DNA of 64,000 bases, taken from assembly GCF_001659605.2 (NCBI RefSeq), contig NC_035161.2, positions 40,939,956 to 41,003,955 on the forward strand, given 5' to 3'. The first letter of the stretch is position 1, and the number at the start of each line of letters is the position of its first letter. The notes under the pieces are model-generated. The model did no database searches and was not told the origin of the DNA. It was given only the letters and a program-made list of their open reading frames with translations. The position numbers were made by a program, and so were the translations under genes. The stretch comes from Manihot esculenta. Lineage: Eukaryota > Streptophyta > Magnoliopsida > Malpighiales > Euphorbiaceae. Shown here piece after piece: positions 1 through 11,761 of the stretch.

Positions 1-860
1 CCAATCTAATAAAACGTAAGACAAGAAATTGAAGATATAAATATCTCTGAACCAACCTCTCTTACGGGATACCGATTCTAAGAAAAAAGCTCTCTCCAAA
101 AAAGAAAAAGCCTCTAATAGTTAATCTCTCTAAAGAAGAAAAATACAAAACATTTTGAAAATTTCTTTTAAATGTCTTAATATTTATTTTTTTTATATTA
201 ATACATTTCAAATAACTTTAGATTTAAGTAACCCTTGACTGTCCTTTTCTACGGATTCATTTTTTCGAAATCAAATATAAAACAATCTTACAAAACCAAT
301 CACACAAGATCAATAATCAACCCATTCTCAAGTCATCCTACTGAATTTTTAATTTAAATATAAAATTTATTATAATTTTAATTAATATATTATTTGTTTA
401 TTTTAAAATATGATATTTTCTACAGTTACATGCCTGAAAAGGACGTCCTTCAACGGCTTCTTTTCCAACTCATACCCAGCCCGAATTATTCTCTTCCACA
501 AGTCTTAGGCACCGAGCACAATATGTATCAACCCTGGTCCTAAGTGTTATGGACTAGATAAAAATACAATTCAAAAACTAGCTATTCAGTTTACACAACC
601 TAAACCAATTTAAATTCCGCCTTGAAATCCTACAAATTCAGTTCGGAATTCTAAATCCCAGACAACTCATGTCATAACCTGGTACATTGTAGCTCATCCA
701 TGTCATGTCACCACCTAATCTTCAACACATTTTCCATCAGAAAAGGTGATCTCAAAATTCATTAGTGCAGAATTTAACAGTGTAGAAATTACAAGCATAT
801 TGCAAACACAATGTGTCAGCTAAGCCCTGTTGTTCAGGCATATTTTACCTCTCCCTTGTC
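1..860. other. AT-rich flank and probable 3' UTR of the coiled-coil gene
   Basis: No gene is supported here. Positions 1-420 are AT-rich and low in complexity. Positions 430-860 are more balanced in base composition and lie directly downstream of the stop codon of the minus-strand coiled-coil gene, so the part next to 861 is probably its 3' UTR. Short open frames here have no recognisable protein features. Confidence 0.5.
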
Positions 861-3800
861 CTACAAGGAAGCTTTAGACATTCTCGACCGAGATTTCTGG
901 CTCTCCAATCTTGCTTCAAGTAACTTTGCCTTCAAAGTGTTTTCTTTTATGCCTCTTGGTAACAGCAAAGAAGACTCAGATTTGTCAAATTCAGGAGATT
1001 CCAATTTAGACTTCCACTGTTGCACTGGACTTGCATGCCCTGCAAATACTGCCTCACCACAAGCATCTTCTTTCAGATCACCTTCAGGATGAATTTTATC
1101 ACCTTCAGATGACAATGAATGATTTCGAACCAAGGTATCCGCCACATCATTCGACTTTAATCGCGCATGCAAAACACGGCCCTTGCTATTTTCCCTTGAC
1201 CCAGCCAGTCTCTTCGTCGCGTCCAAATTCACTATTTCCTCAAAACGGATTTCTGATGAACTATTAACTCGTCTCCTGGAGCTCCCTGTGTGTTGTTCTT
1301 TACCTGTTCTCCTGTTTACTTCAATGCAATGTGAATTGCTATCAATAGAATCTTCTTCATCAGCAGCATCTCTAGGTGCACTTACAGCCTCATTCAGCGG
1401 AAAGGACTCCCGCCGTGCAGCATTGTTTATTGCCTCGTCAACAAAATTACCACCTTTCTTCAATTCATTGGAGTGTCTAGCTTGGAGAAAGATTTCTATG
1501 TCTAGACCTAACTTGTCAACAATTGTATTCTTTTCTGCAAGATCATTTCGAGCTTCTGCTATCTTAATTTGCATCCGCTCATCAAGCCACGCTTCTGAGA
1601 TATGGAGAACCAAGCGGTCAGTATTAACATGATTCCTATCAGGTTTGCTTCTTAGGGACCTCACCTCTTGTTCATAACCTCTTATTCCCTTAGCAAATTC
1701 ATCACATAAATTCTCCAATAAAACCCGTGCTTTCCTTTCTCTCTCTAGTTCTTTTAGAGCATTAGAGAAAGCAGATTTCACTTCAGAAAACTCCCGAGCC
1801 AGTTTGCGGTGCAAGCTCTCTGAGTGTTTTCTTAACTTCCTCTCATCTTCTAGCTCTTCTTGTGCTGGCTGAATGACAGCTTTGATTCGATCATGCTCTT
1901 CATTCTTCCTAACAACTTTATCCTCTGCAACTTGCTTCATTAAGTCATCCATTTCTCGCTTGTTAGCTTGTTTCTCTTTTAGCAACTCCTTTATTTGTGA
2001 TCCAGAATGATCTAGTTCCGTTTTTAAAGATTTTAACAATGACAAATTGCATGCTTGCTGTTCTTCAAGACTCCAAATCCGATTGACTACCTTGATTAAT
2101 TCTGTTGATGTCCTGCCCTTAAAATCCAAAGGACTAGTAGACCTCTTAGGGTTACAAGGCGCCACCTGCAGAGAAGAAGGGAATCAAAATTACAGTGAGA
2201 AAACAGCTAAGTACCTGGAGGACTACTTGAGGAAACATGATGAAAACGAAGAAGTAATTATGAGGAACAGCAAGATCAACTCAATACATATATTCATGGC
2301 ACATGCAGCTCTAAATGAGGAAATCATTTTAAAATAAAGGGAGATTTACAATTTAGTCCCTGGATATTGACATTATTAACAAGTCAGTTCCTGCATTTTC
2401 AGAAATCTATTAAAACGTTTTTATCTTTTCTCTATGTCAACAAAATAATTCTTCCGTCTATTTTGATTGATATGAGAAAAGATAAAGACGTTTTAATAGA
2501 TTTTTGAAAATGTAAAGACTGACTTGTTAATAATAGCAATGTCCAAGGACTAAATAAAGAGTTTTATTTGAGGGTAAAATTGGATTTTAAAAATTTTCTC
2601 TCATACTTTATCTATTTTTAACAGAAAAGATGACAGAATGACTATCTCGCTGACAGAGAGAAAAATTAAGAGCGTTTTAATAGGTTTCTAAAAATACAGG
2701 GACTGACTTGTTAATAATAGCAATATCTAGGGACTAAAATGTAAATCTCCCCAAAATAAATATTAAAATCATTAAAAAAATCTATTCAAATTCTATCTGC
2801 TAAAAAGTAGTACTTCAGTGCTACTGAATTTCCCTGATCATGAGTCACCACAACGTCATTTTTGAATTCATTGGAAATTCTGCTACATAGTTAAGTATTC
2901 ATACAATATTTACAAAAAAATATTTATATAATAGATTGAACAAACTTTAGACCTCCATTAATCACTGAATTTATAATCATATATAACAGAATCACAGAGT
3001 ACCTGTTTTTCATTTTTCTTGATTTCCAAATCTTCAAAAAGAAAAATGTAGAGGAATATATGCAGGGAGAAAACTTCATTACCTCCATTGGACCACCAAA
3101 ACCGACAGAAGATAGGGGCTGTAGAGCAGGACTGTTTCTATTGAGTGATCCATGGTGTTGCGTCCATGATTGTGCAGCATGTGTCCTTGAGGGTCTTGTA
3201 TTTGCCTGCTGGAAAGATCAGAGCAAGGGATCAACAACTTATGAAAACAATGCTCAAAGCTATCATACATATGAAAATCAATTTAGATATCTACCATCAT
3301 AAGCAAAATCCGATTCAACTAAATTCCACAAAAAACAAACCAAGCAGTGAAATCATTCATATCATGTTAATTGATGTTCAACCATATACACAGGCCAAAC
3401 AGATCTGTCTTATAGCAACATTCCCCTAATAATTAAAATTGATTAAATCCACTAATAAAGAACATAACTCATTCATGAAATCCAGTAAATGCATTTAGGA
3501 AAATGAACACCACTTGACCCCAGAAGTAGAAACTTTTTAACTGAACCTAAGAAAAGATATAACAAGTCTGATCATGGACCATAGGCACCACAGTTGGTAA
3601 TTACAAATAAAGCAAGCATGAAAGTTATAGAACCAAGAAGAAAGTAGAAAAATAAGCACTCAGAATAACAGATTGATTCTGCATTCACAGTTAATCAACT
3701 ACAAATCTCAATTATTAATCAAAAGGAAAGAAGAGAAAGAGAAAGAAAGACAGAGGAAAGAACGATAAAACCCAACAAAAGCAAAAGGCAAGCAGGTAAG

Positions 3801-4356
3801 CAAAAATACAACCATCAAGCAAGTAAATCCACAAAAAAGAAAAAGAAAAAAAATCTCAAAAAATTCAAAAATTGTAAACCCTATCAACCCCCAAAATCCC
3901 CCCTTATTCGACGAAGTAAATATGATACGACAAAACGTAAGATGGGTAAACCTGATCAGGTGAGTTATTAGGAGGGTCGACAAGCTCAAGAGGCTTGTTG
4001 GCTTTGTGATGGCGACGGCGAGCTCCTCTAGGAGCAATATTCTTGGTCATTTTAGGAGGTGAAAGTTGGAGCTGAGGCTGAACCTCCCAAAGGTTAGCAC
4101 AGAGCTTTCTAGCAGAGAGACTAGTGGTAGTATTAAGGAATTCTTTAACAGGGTTGTTACTGCTATTTCCACTTAGAGAAGAGAACTCAAGCCTCCAAGT
4201 AGACGATGGAGTAGATGGGCCTGCTCTTTTCCCTATCAGTACAATCCCCCGTTTGAACTTTTCTCTACCCTCCAACTCTTGCTGCTTTTTGCCTTTCCCT
4301 CCTCTCTCCACACCTTTTTCTTCTCTTTCCATTTCTCTTGCTCTCTGCTTCTTCAA
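861..4356 (-). CDS. Coiled-coil protein of the BRANCHLESS TRICHOME / USO1-like (myosin heavy chain-related) family
   Basis: Three exons: 4356-3952, 3205-3083 and 2165-861, together about 610 residues. Junctions are CAG|GTTTAC to CAG|GCAAAT and ATGGAG|GTAATG to CAG|GTGGCG, all phase 0. Exon 1 encodes a basic N-terminus, then the family motif RKLCANLWE near residues 85-100 and a basic RRRHHK run. Exon 2 is a linker rich in Ser, Asn and His. Exon 3 opens with SPLDFKGR and runs into a long charged coiled coil (about residues 195-400), followed by a disordered acidic and Ser-rich tail. The family is plant-specific; BLT acts in trichome branching and cell shape, and most members have no assigned biochemistry. 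The start at 4356 is the first Met; a second Met (MEREEKG) lies 8 codons later. The exon 2 acceptor is a CAGCAG tandem that could add one Gln. The exons and family are confident; the exact role is not. Confidence 0.85.
2339..2752. mobile_element. MITE in intron 2 of the coiled-coil gene
   Basis: A 414-bp element with long imperfect terminal inverted repeats. The left end starts GGGAGATTTACA and the right end finishes TGTAAATCTCCCC; the complementarity extends inward through TTTAGTCCCT and the TTATTAACAAGTCAGT segment. Both ends are flanked by AAAATAAA (2331-2338 and 2753-2760), a perfect 8-bp candidate target-site duplication. A third, internal copy of the terminal motif lies near 2490-2560, so the element is internally repeated. 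It has no coding capacity. TIR and TSD lengths suggest a hAT- or Mutator-type non-autonomous element; the superfamily is not certain. Confidence 0.8.
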
Positions 4357-6740
4357 ATTTCAAACTATGGTCTCTTCTCTGTTTCGCTCATCTGGCTTTT
4401 TTCTCTCTTTCCAATCCTAGCACATGTAGCCATCTCTGCAATACCTTCTTCTACTAAGAGTTCAAAAATCAAAATGTGCTGCTTCCTCTCTCTCTGTGAC
4501 TGTGTGTCCCCTTACTGTTAGGGATACGTGGCTCTTCTTTAGGATGGGACTAAATCCAGTATTTTCGAATATTCACTTAATAGAATGAGTTTGGTTACTT
4601 ATAATTAAATTTGAAATGAATTTAAATTTTAAAAAAATAATACTTTACTATTATTTAAATTTATTTATATAAATAATTAATTTAATATAAAAATATATTT
4701 TATAATAATATTTATAAATTTTTTTATACATTTTTATTTAAAAAATAAAAACTTAAATATTTTTTAAAATTATTAGATTTCTTAAATTATTAATGAAAAA
4801 TATTTTTTATATAAATTATTAACTAAAATATATAAAATTAAATAAATTTAAATTTATTTAAATAATAATAATTAAATTTAAAATGAATTCAAATAATTTA
4901 AATTAATTTTTAATTAGATGGGGAACGAATTCAAATATTTTTAATATAAATTAAATTTAAATTTAAATAATTTAATTTTTGAGAGTACTTGGTTGTTTTT
5001 ATGTGAAGTAACAATTGGTTTTACCCCTATGGCTAAGCCCGCTAAGCTCTGAGGTTGAGCTGGAACACGACTAATTTTTCCTCCTCATTCTTCTCACGGG
5101 TAAAAGAATAGCCACTCTCATGTCAAGTATACTATGCAAGTCACGGAAGCAAAGCCCCATGCTACTTTCTCCACTCTCATCCTCTCCACCAATTTTCAAA
5201 TATTAGCATCTTCTTAATCATTTGCTCACCAGTGAAAGAATGTAATCATTCTGTAAAAAAAAAAAAATTTGTGGTACTTTCTTTTATATTTTTTTACTAT
5301 ATAAATAGGACATTTCATCCTTTTAAAGCTTTTCTGGAAGTGTAGAAATGATAAAAATTACAAAAGCTTAAACTCTGCCCTTAACTACAAAAGCAATGAT
5401 TTATAAATATTTGGGAGAACAGAGCCAGACAACGCTAAGCTTCAAAATAAGTATACACGAGCAGACCCAAGTACGCGAAATATATCTGTGGGACAAAGAT
5501 TACAAAGCAATTTAACTTTTATCCATGCGGTTTATGGGATAATGTGACAAGCAATTTGAAGAAGAATAGAAGATCACTTGGCTAATTGGCAACTGCCACA
5601 TCTGACCCACTTAGACCTAGCCAACATAGCTGAAGCCAAAACTTGCTTCAAATGGTACATCAAAGGCGAAGCCTGTCAGAGGAGAAGACCAGAGCTCTTT
5701 GGTCCACGCCACAGGCACCCACGCCCCCCTCTCCCTCGAGCTGCGCTGTAATAACTAATAAACTCTGATTTGTTGTTTCTTTTAAAGGATCTTATTTATT
5801 TAACACAATCATAAATTATTCTAGTTTGATGTCCTTTCATATGAAAAGAACACTTTTTTCAATCAAAAAAATAGAATCAGTGATCATTAGTACCTAGAAT
5901 CTAAGTGAGTACTTGCTACCCTGCGTCAATCTTCCTAAAATTTTATCAAAATTTGGCAAGAAAAAGGACCACATGGCTGAACATTGGACCACCTTATGTG
6001 TAGTGTGGTCCAAAGGGCATGCATGCGATGGCAATTGGCATCGATAAATACTCACAACATCCCAAATATCTCCTCCAAGAAAAGCAATCATGGTATAAAC
6101 CAAACGTTACAGCCACGGCTAATAATGAGTGCATTTAGCAGCAGGTGTGGTGTTTGACCCTGTGTTTCTCCCTTAACCTACCTAGAATGTAAGTTTTTGT
6201 CTGGGCTCACAGACTCTTTCAAATTGGGTTCACCTGGGTAGTTTACTAAAAGTATCAGTGGTTTTTGCGGTGAACTGTTTAACAAAATATTAGTTTTTTT
6301 CCCCGAATTACTGTAAGGAATTTTCTTTAGAAAAAACTGCAAATGAAATCTTATTAAGTGATAGCAGTATACAGAATAAATAAGGAACAGCGAATTTCAT
6401 TTCAAGGTTAAAAGGTTTGTACATGTTCACCTGTTCTGCAAACATAATGATGATGTTCCCTCGTTAATCCCCCAGACAATTCCAAATAGTCACAGACAAC
6501 AAACTATACTTGATATGAACTCACAGCAATAATTTTCCACTCCACGAGTAGTCACAAATTAACTTCTGCTGATGGATCCATGTTCCCATGAAGCAAAACA
6601 GAAGACGAAATGAGAAACTATACCATTACACCAATAAACACATAAAGACTTCATGGTGAAAACAAAAAGAAAGAAAAGACAACTTCCGAGTTGATAGGTG
6701 ATGAATCTGAGTTTTCTGACAAAAACATTTGTTCTAAGAT
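4357..6740. other. Intergenic: promoter side of the coiled-coil gene and AT-rich DNA
   Basis: On the minus strand, the pyrimidine/purine-biased stretch at 4360-4520 is probably the 5' UTR and proximal promoter of the coiled-coil gene. Positions 4560-4990 are AT-rich and low in complexity. Positions 5000-6700 have moderate composition with short open frames that match nothing I recognise. No RNA gene or transposon terminus was found. Confidence 0.4.
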
Positions 6741-6741
6741 A

Positions 6742-8910
6742 ATTTTAGCGAGAAGAATAATTTTTGCAATTTAAAGCAGAGATTAACTTTGGATCGTGTT
6801 GTATTGACTTGTAAAGACGCTCGAAGTGCTTTTGATGGATATCAACTACTGCGAAATATAATACAACTTTGAGGCTTTCTGGTTCTTTAGCATTTTCAGT
6901 TTTTGGAATCCTTTTTCGGAGAGCACGTGGTTGCATTCCTAACCCAAATTTGAATTCTCCACTGCAACATACATGTTAATATTTGGGTTGGTAAATTACA
7001 AATCTATTGAAAATGATAATGTGACTGTTGAAACAGTCGAGGATTTGCTAAATCTAATGATTCAGATTTAAATTATTATTTTCATTTGATTTGTTAAGAT
7101 TTTAAATTGATAAAATTCAAATGGTTTATGATTTTATTTAAATTTTTAATTATATTTTAGTGTATAAATAACAGTATCATTATAAAATAATTAAACCATT
7201 CAATCTCAATTATATTGATGTTATTCGCCTCTCCTCTAGAAAAACCAGCAATAAATACAGTGCAAAGCAAGTACTTCATAACTCTCTCTGAGTCGTGGAA
7301 ATTACTCGTTGTGTGCCAACTAATGCGAAGTGTCTAGTATTTTTACCTACCAGGAACTTGAGTATCCTCAAATTCTGGTGATGAGCTAATGGAGATAGCG
7401 TCACTGTTTGAACTTCTGCTACCAACTGAACCTCCAGACGTGCTGCAGCCTGCATTAGTGCTATGGGGATTTCTCCATCAACTGAACCTATAGAAGAACC
7501 AGAGACAAAAGTATTAAGACCTAAGATTCTTATGATTTCCCAATTAACATAACTATGCAGATTTCATTTTTGTAGTATTATATACTTTCGTTCTTTTATT
7601 TTATTCTGAAATTTGCTTTTAGGACTTGTAGAAAAATCACCTCGATATGAAGTTTGTGTCAATAAAGACTGTATTCAATGCCTTCTTCTTTTACAATTCA
7701 CAATTAGCCTTGATTTGCCTGTAAAGTAAAAGATGAAAGATTCAGATAATTTATGCATTGATTAGAGAATAAATAACACATACAAGAGGCCAAAAAAAAA
7801 AAAAAACCTGATGGTGTATTAAGTGCATTTTCCTTTTTAATTCACAACGCATTTTCGATTTCCAAATTGCAATAATTTTTTTATTTATTTAAATCACTGT
7901 GAAGGGCAAGAACAATTAGGACAATTTACTTACGCTAATAATCTTTCTTGGTTGGCTTTAGGTAAAAACAATAATCAAAATCAGCATCCTTGTGTATTAT
8001 ACTCTTCAACGACTTGCTTTTGGGCTGTCCGTCCTTTTGATGGGCCTTTGAAATGATAAATGTCATATATGTTCGCACCTTGTGGAATAGGGTTTGCCAA
8101 ACCTGTTCATGAAAAAACATAATTACACCAAGTTAGTAATTGAAAATGGCAACAATAAGCACGACATCTGAACGGTTTGCACTTTTTGCTAGCTTTTTAG
8201 GAAATCCCCAACTTTTTTGGCAATCATTTGAACACCCCACAAGCAAATATTGGTCCTCTAACATGCTTTAAGACCTCGAAGTTGCTGCATTTGTGTTGAA
8301 GATTATACAGTTCTATTTAAAGAGATTGAAACATTATTTACCTTAAGACCTCCAACTTGTCTCACAGAGTGAAGTCCATATATTGTGAGGATTACAGAAG
8401 ACGGATATTTCATCGTATGGTACTAGTAATTTGGAAGGGCCTCCAATATCACCTACATGGTAAAATAGCAGTAAACGTAAGCCTCCTAGGTCATGTTAGT
8501 TTCACCAGAAATGAAATTTGATGCATGCAAATTAAAATATACCAGCAGAAAACATGTTTAATTGCATACAACTGGTAAATTTTGATTAGGTACTGGCAGA
8601 GCAACCGAGCAAGATATCACATAAAATTAACTTTCCCACCTTCACTTCAGATTTCCTCAGGGTTTTTATCACCATGTGGTTATCAGCACTGTTATTTTTC
8701 TCTTCAATATTACAGCATTTTAACAGTTTTAACATGTACGAAATAGAAACGAGGAATATAGAACCTGTAAACATCAGAACAATAGTCCTTCCATTCTAAC
8801 TCATTAAGTTTGGCTGGGACAACTTGACTACCTTCATCTAAGTAATACTGTATCCTTTTATTGTGAACATCTCTGAATGCAGCGACAAACTTCTCCCGTA
8901 ATTCTGCCAT
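6742..8910 (-). pseudogene. Phosphatidylinositol-4-phosphate 5-kinase (PIP5K10/11-like) pseudogene
   Basis: Degraded exons of a PIP-kinase catalytic domain lie in the right order. 8910-8765 ends in EWKDYC-DVYR, like the family WKDYCPxVFR. About 8705-8640 carries MVIKTLRKSEVKV, the family IKTxxKSEVKV strand with the ATP-binding Lys. 8452-8342 matches LPNYY...YGLHSVR but has an in-frame TAG at 8423-8425. 8102-7934 matches the FDLKGSSxGR region as FKGPSKGR, then shifts frame before DADFDYCFYLKP and meets a stop. 7718-7641 matches RQI...IMDYSLL with a frameshift and stops. 7497-7347 is a Ser/Gly linker with a frameshift. 6963-6742 matches VVLYFGIIDILQ...YKSxQxDPxSISAV...YSxR with a final stop. 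The roughly 45 codons holding the glycine-rich loop (SPGKSG) are missing. With several independent lesions no kinase can be made. The 5' boundary and untranslated exons are uncertain. Confidence 0.85.
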
Positions 8911-10543
8911 GTTCTGCCACCAAGATACCCATATGGGATAAAATTACAACTCAGAAGATGAATCGCGTTTCATGCATCATTATCAAAATAAAAAGGTGAA
9001 CAGAACACAAAACGCAGTCCCTAAAAGGATCAATCTGGCAAAACCTTCACTGAGGTGCTAATCCAGTGAAACCTTATACACTAATAAAGCATCTTATCAA
9101 ACACCTCTGATTCTTCCCCTTTTTCCATTGACTAATCTGCGAGAATTTCTTGAATTCCCAAGAACCCTCAATAGCTAGCTAATTGTTCTTTGTAATAAAA
9201 GAGGCAATCAGATGTAAAAGAATCAAAGAACATCAAAGTGGGGATTACGGAATCATTTGATTCATCCAAATCAAACAAAACAGAAAGCAAAGAAAACAAC
9301 AATTGGAGAACGACAATCAAAACCTTTTGGTGCTCGTAGAAGTTGATATCAACCTTCAAAGAAAAATGAAGAAAGCCAATGTGTGTGCATCCCGGCTGAT
9401 GATCTGATCTTGCTTATATATACATGAGAGTGGAGAGATTAGCTGTTGGCGTTTTCAATTTTGGTATATTTGTCGAGAATTAGCATTGACAAATCTCACC
9501 TTCAATGAGCAGATCAGAATTAGGAAGTAACAGTGTCGTTGAATCGTGGCCGTTGGGTGAGGAATGAGCTCTTAGCGCCAAATTTAGTTAGGGTTTTGCC
9601 GGGGCCCTACATTATTGGCCGTACCTAACCTTGCAAAGCTTGCGCTTCCAGTCCAGCTAGTTTCTGCCAACGGTTTCCTTTTTATTTTTATAATAATAAA
9701 CATTCGTAAAAGGATTGGAATTATTTTTTGTGATGTTAATTGATTTTATTATAGACAATTTTCTTACTTGATATTCTTATTTATATAATTTTGATTGCAA
9801 ATAAATTTCTAAAAAAATTAAGTACTTTTTAAATGACTAAAATAAATGATATTCTATTAGTTATTTATTAAATACTGTTTCCGTATTATATTGATTAGTT
9901 TTAGAAATAATTTTAACTAATTTATATGCATAGTCCATATTAGCAACATAATAAAGCCCAGTTGTTATCAACTAAAAAGTAGATGAAAATAATCCTATTT
10001 TGAGCGTTACTGCAAAGCTGAATTCATATAATAAATATTTAGTATATACTAAAAATTTCTTGTGTTGGGTTTCTCCAATACACAAGCGCAGAGAAACGGG
10101 AATGTGTCGCATCTCCACCAAACAACCCAGCAATCCATCATCTAGTTGCATAAATTGAGAGGAACAGAGTATGCTAACACATCCAAGCAGTGAGGCTATC
10201 TAAGCAAATGTTGGCACAATAACTTTAGAAATACCCATAAATCATCAAACGCAGACTGTGCAAGAAGAAATGATTTACAGAATGAACCACAAGACAAAAG
10301 GCAGCTGGTGTCCAGATTAATCTGACTGTCATCAGAAAATAGTAACCAAGCTGTATGTATACATTAGGTATTTCCCAATGCAAAGAATAGTATTCCCTTT
10401 TTTTTTTTTTTTTTTTGATTACATTTTGCGTAAACTTCTGCAGAACAGACTTCATAATGGTTGAAAATACGAGCCAAAACAAACAAAAAGGAAAATGTGG
10501 GACCTCCATCTTCACCACCACATTAAATCCAATAAAGAACGAA
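8911..10543. other. Intergenic: upstream of the PIPK pseudogene, downstream of the F-box gene
   Basis: Positions 8911-9420 probably include the old 5' leader of the PIPK pseudogene on the minus strand. Positions 9660-10070 are AT-rich. Positions 10080-10543 are the 3' flank and likely 3' UTR of the F-box gene, with an 18-bp poly(T) run near 10400. No gene or transposon end was recognised. Confidence 0.4.
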
Positions 10544-11761
10544 TTATGGTTCAATCTCAAGCCTAGGTTCAAAGCAAAAACCAGTAAAGAGCTGAAGCGG
10601 GAACCTCTTTATCACTGGGCACTTTTGTGACCATTTCCACTGTTTCTGATTCATGTCAAAAACAAGAAGAGCTGGAGCCCCATAGCTCTGCACATATATA
10701 AGATCATCTGTGCCACTGCTAGCAAAAACATCATCAAACTCCCCAAATCCTTGGAAAAACTTGTGTGGCATACGAGCAATCTCTTGCCATACCTTGCCAT
10801 TTAGGACCCAAATCCCAATCCCCTTAATTATGTCAGGCCGGTCTTGCTTGCCAATTCCTCCCACCATTACTAGCTTCTCCTTCAAATTCATCAGCCGTCC
10901 ACAAGTAAGAGGACAAGGAACTGGAATAAAGCTCCTTATCAATAAACCATGGGAAGATCTGCTGGAGAGATTATATGTAATTAGACCATGACGATTCTCT
11001 GGTGTGCCACCCCCAGTTGAGTAAATTAAAATATACAAAACACCATCACAGATTACACTCTCATCGCCACTTCTCCACCCTGTCAAAACCTCTGCCCAAG
11101 AAGCCACCCACATCCTTGTTTCAGAATCATAAGTATAAACAGAAAGATCCCACTGAAAAAAATTTCCTGGGACTTGTTTAGACTTCACAATTGAGATAGT
11201 ATAACCATGTAACATCCTGTCCACTGAAATTGCAAGTGCACTGTAATCAGCAACTTTTAAACTTGGAGGCTCCTCAAGCTTCTTGCAGCATTTGGTGATA
11301 GGGTTGCAGACGTATAATTCACTTTGGCTGTCATTATCCATGAAGCAAACTAAACCACGAGATGAAGAAATGAACCAACTGGATGTCTCAATGCAGGGGA
11401 GATCAATGTTGTACCACTTTCTGAGGATTGGATCATATGCATGGCCAACAGGTTCATCAGAGCTCGTAAACATAAAATACCAAGGTTTTTGTGATAGAAC
11501 ATGTGAAAAATTCCACAAAAACCTCCTTGAACTAACAATCTCATGCCATCTTTTACACACAGAACCTGCTCTAAAGATGCTAGCAATGGGAAGATAGGCT
11601 ATGATCCTTTCCAACAGGTCATTAGGCAAGATTAGATCAACAGAAACTGCATTAATTTCTTTATTGCCTTCATCACTAAGATCTGTGAACGACTCGAACT
11701 TGCCAATGTCTCTTGCCGCATCATCAAAGCAATCATTGATCCAAGAAGTTTCTCCCTCCAT
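10544..11761 (-). CDS. F-box/kelch-repeat protein (At5g15710 type)
   Basis: An intronless coding region of 405 residues. The F-box lies at about residues 44-85 (LPNDLLERIIAYLP, then VCKRWHEIV and FLWNF). The C-terminal half is a degenerate kelch/beta-propeller region with GLVCFMD, VYDSETRMW-like, LVMVGGIG and IWVLNGKVWQEIARMP blade motifs. The family acts as the substrate-recognition subunit of SCF (SKP1-CUL1-F-box) E3 ubiquitin ligases, with the F-box binding ASK/SKP1 and the propeller binding the target. The target is unknown. The length is slightly below the 448 residues I recall for At5g15710; the N-terminus before the F-box is the variable part. The start at 11761 lies 25 bases inside an exon that begins right after a leader-intron acceptor. 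Confidence 0.92.
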   Translation of the reverse strand: MEGETSWINDCFDDAARDIGKFESFTDLSDEGNKEINAVSVDLILPNDLLERIIAYLPIASIFRAGSVCKRWHEIVSSRRFLWNFSHVLSQKPWYFMFTSSDEPVGHAYDPILRKWYNIDLPCIETSSWFISSSRGLVCFMDNDSQSELYVCNPITKCCKKLEEPPSLKVADYSALAISVDRMLHGYTISIVKSKQVPGNFFQWDLSVYTYDSETRMWVASWAEVLTGWRSGDESVICDGVLYILIYSTGGGTPENRHGLITYNLSSRSSHGLLIRSFIPVPCPLTCGRLMNLKEKLVMVGGIGKQDRPDIIKGIGIWVLNGKVWQEIARMPHKFFQGFGEFDDVFASSGTDDLIYVQSYGAPALLVFDMNQKQWKWSQKCPVIKRFPLQLFTGFCFEPRLEIEP

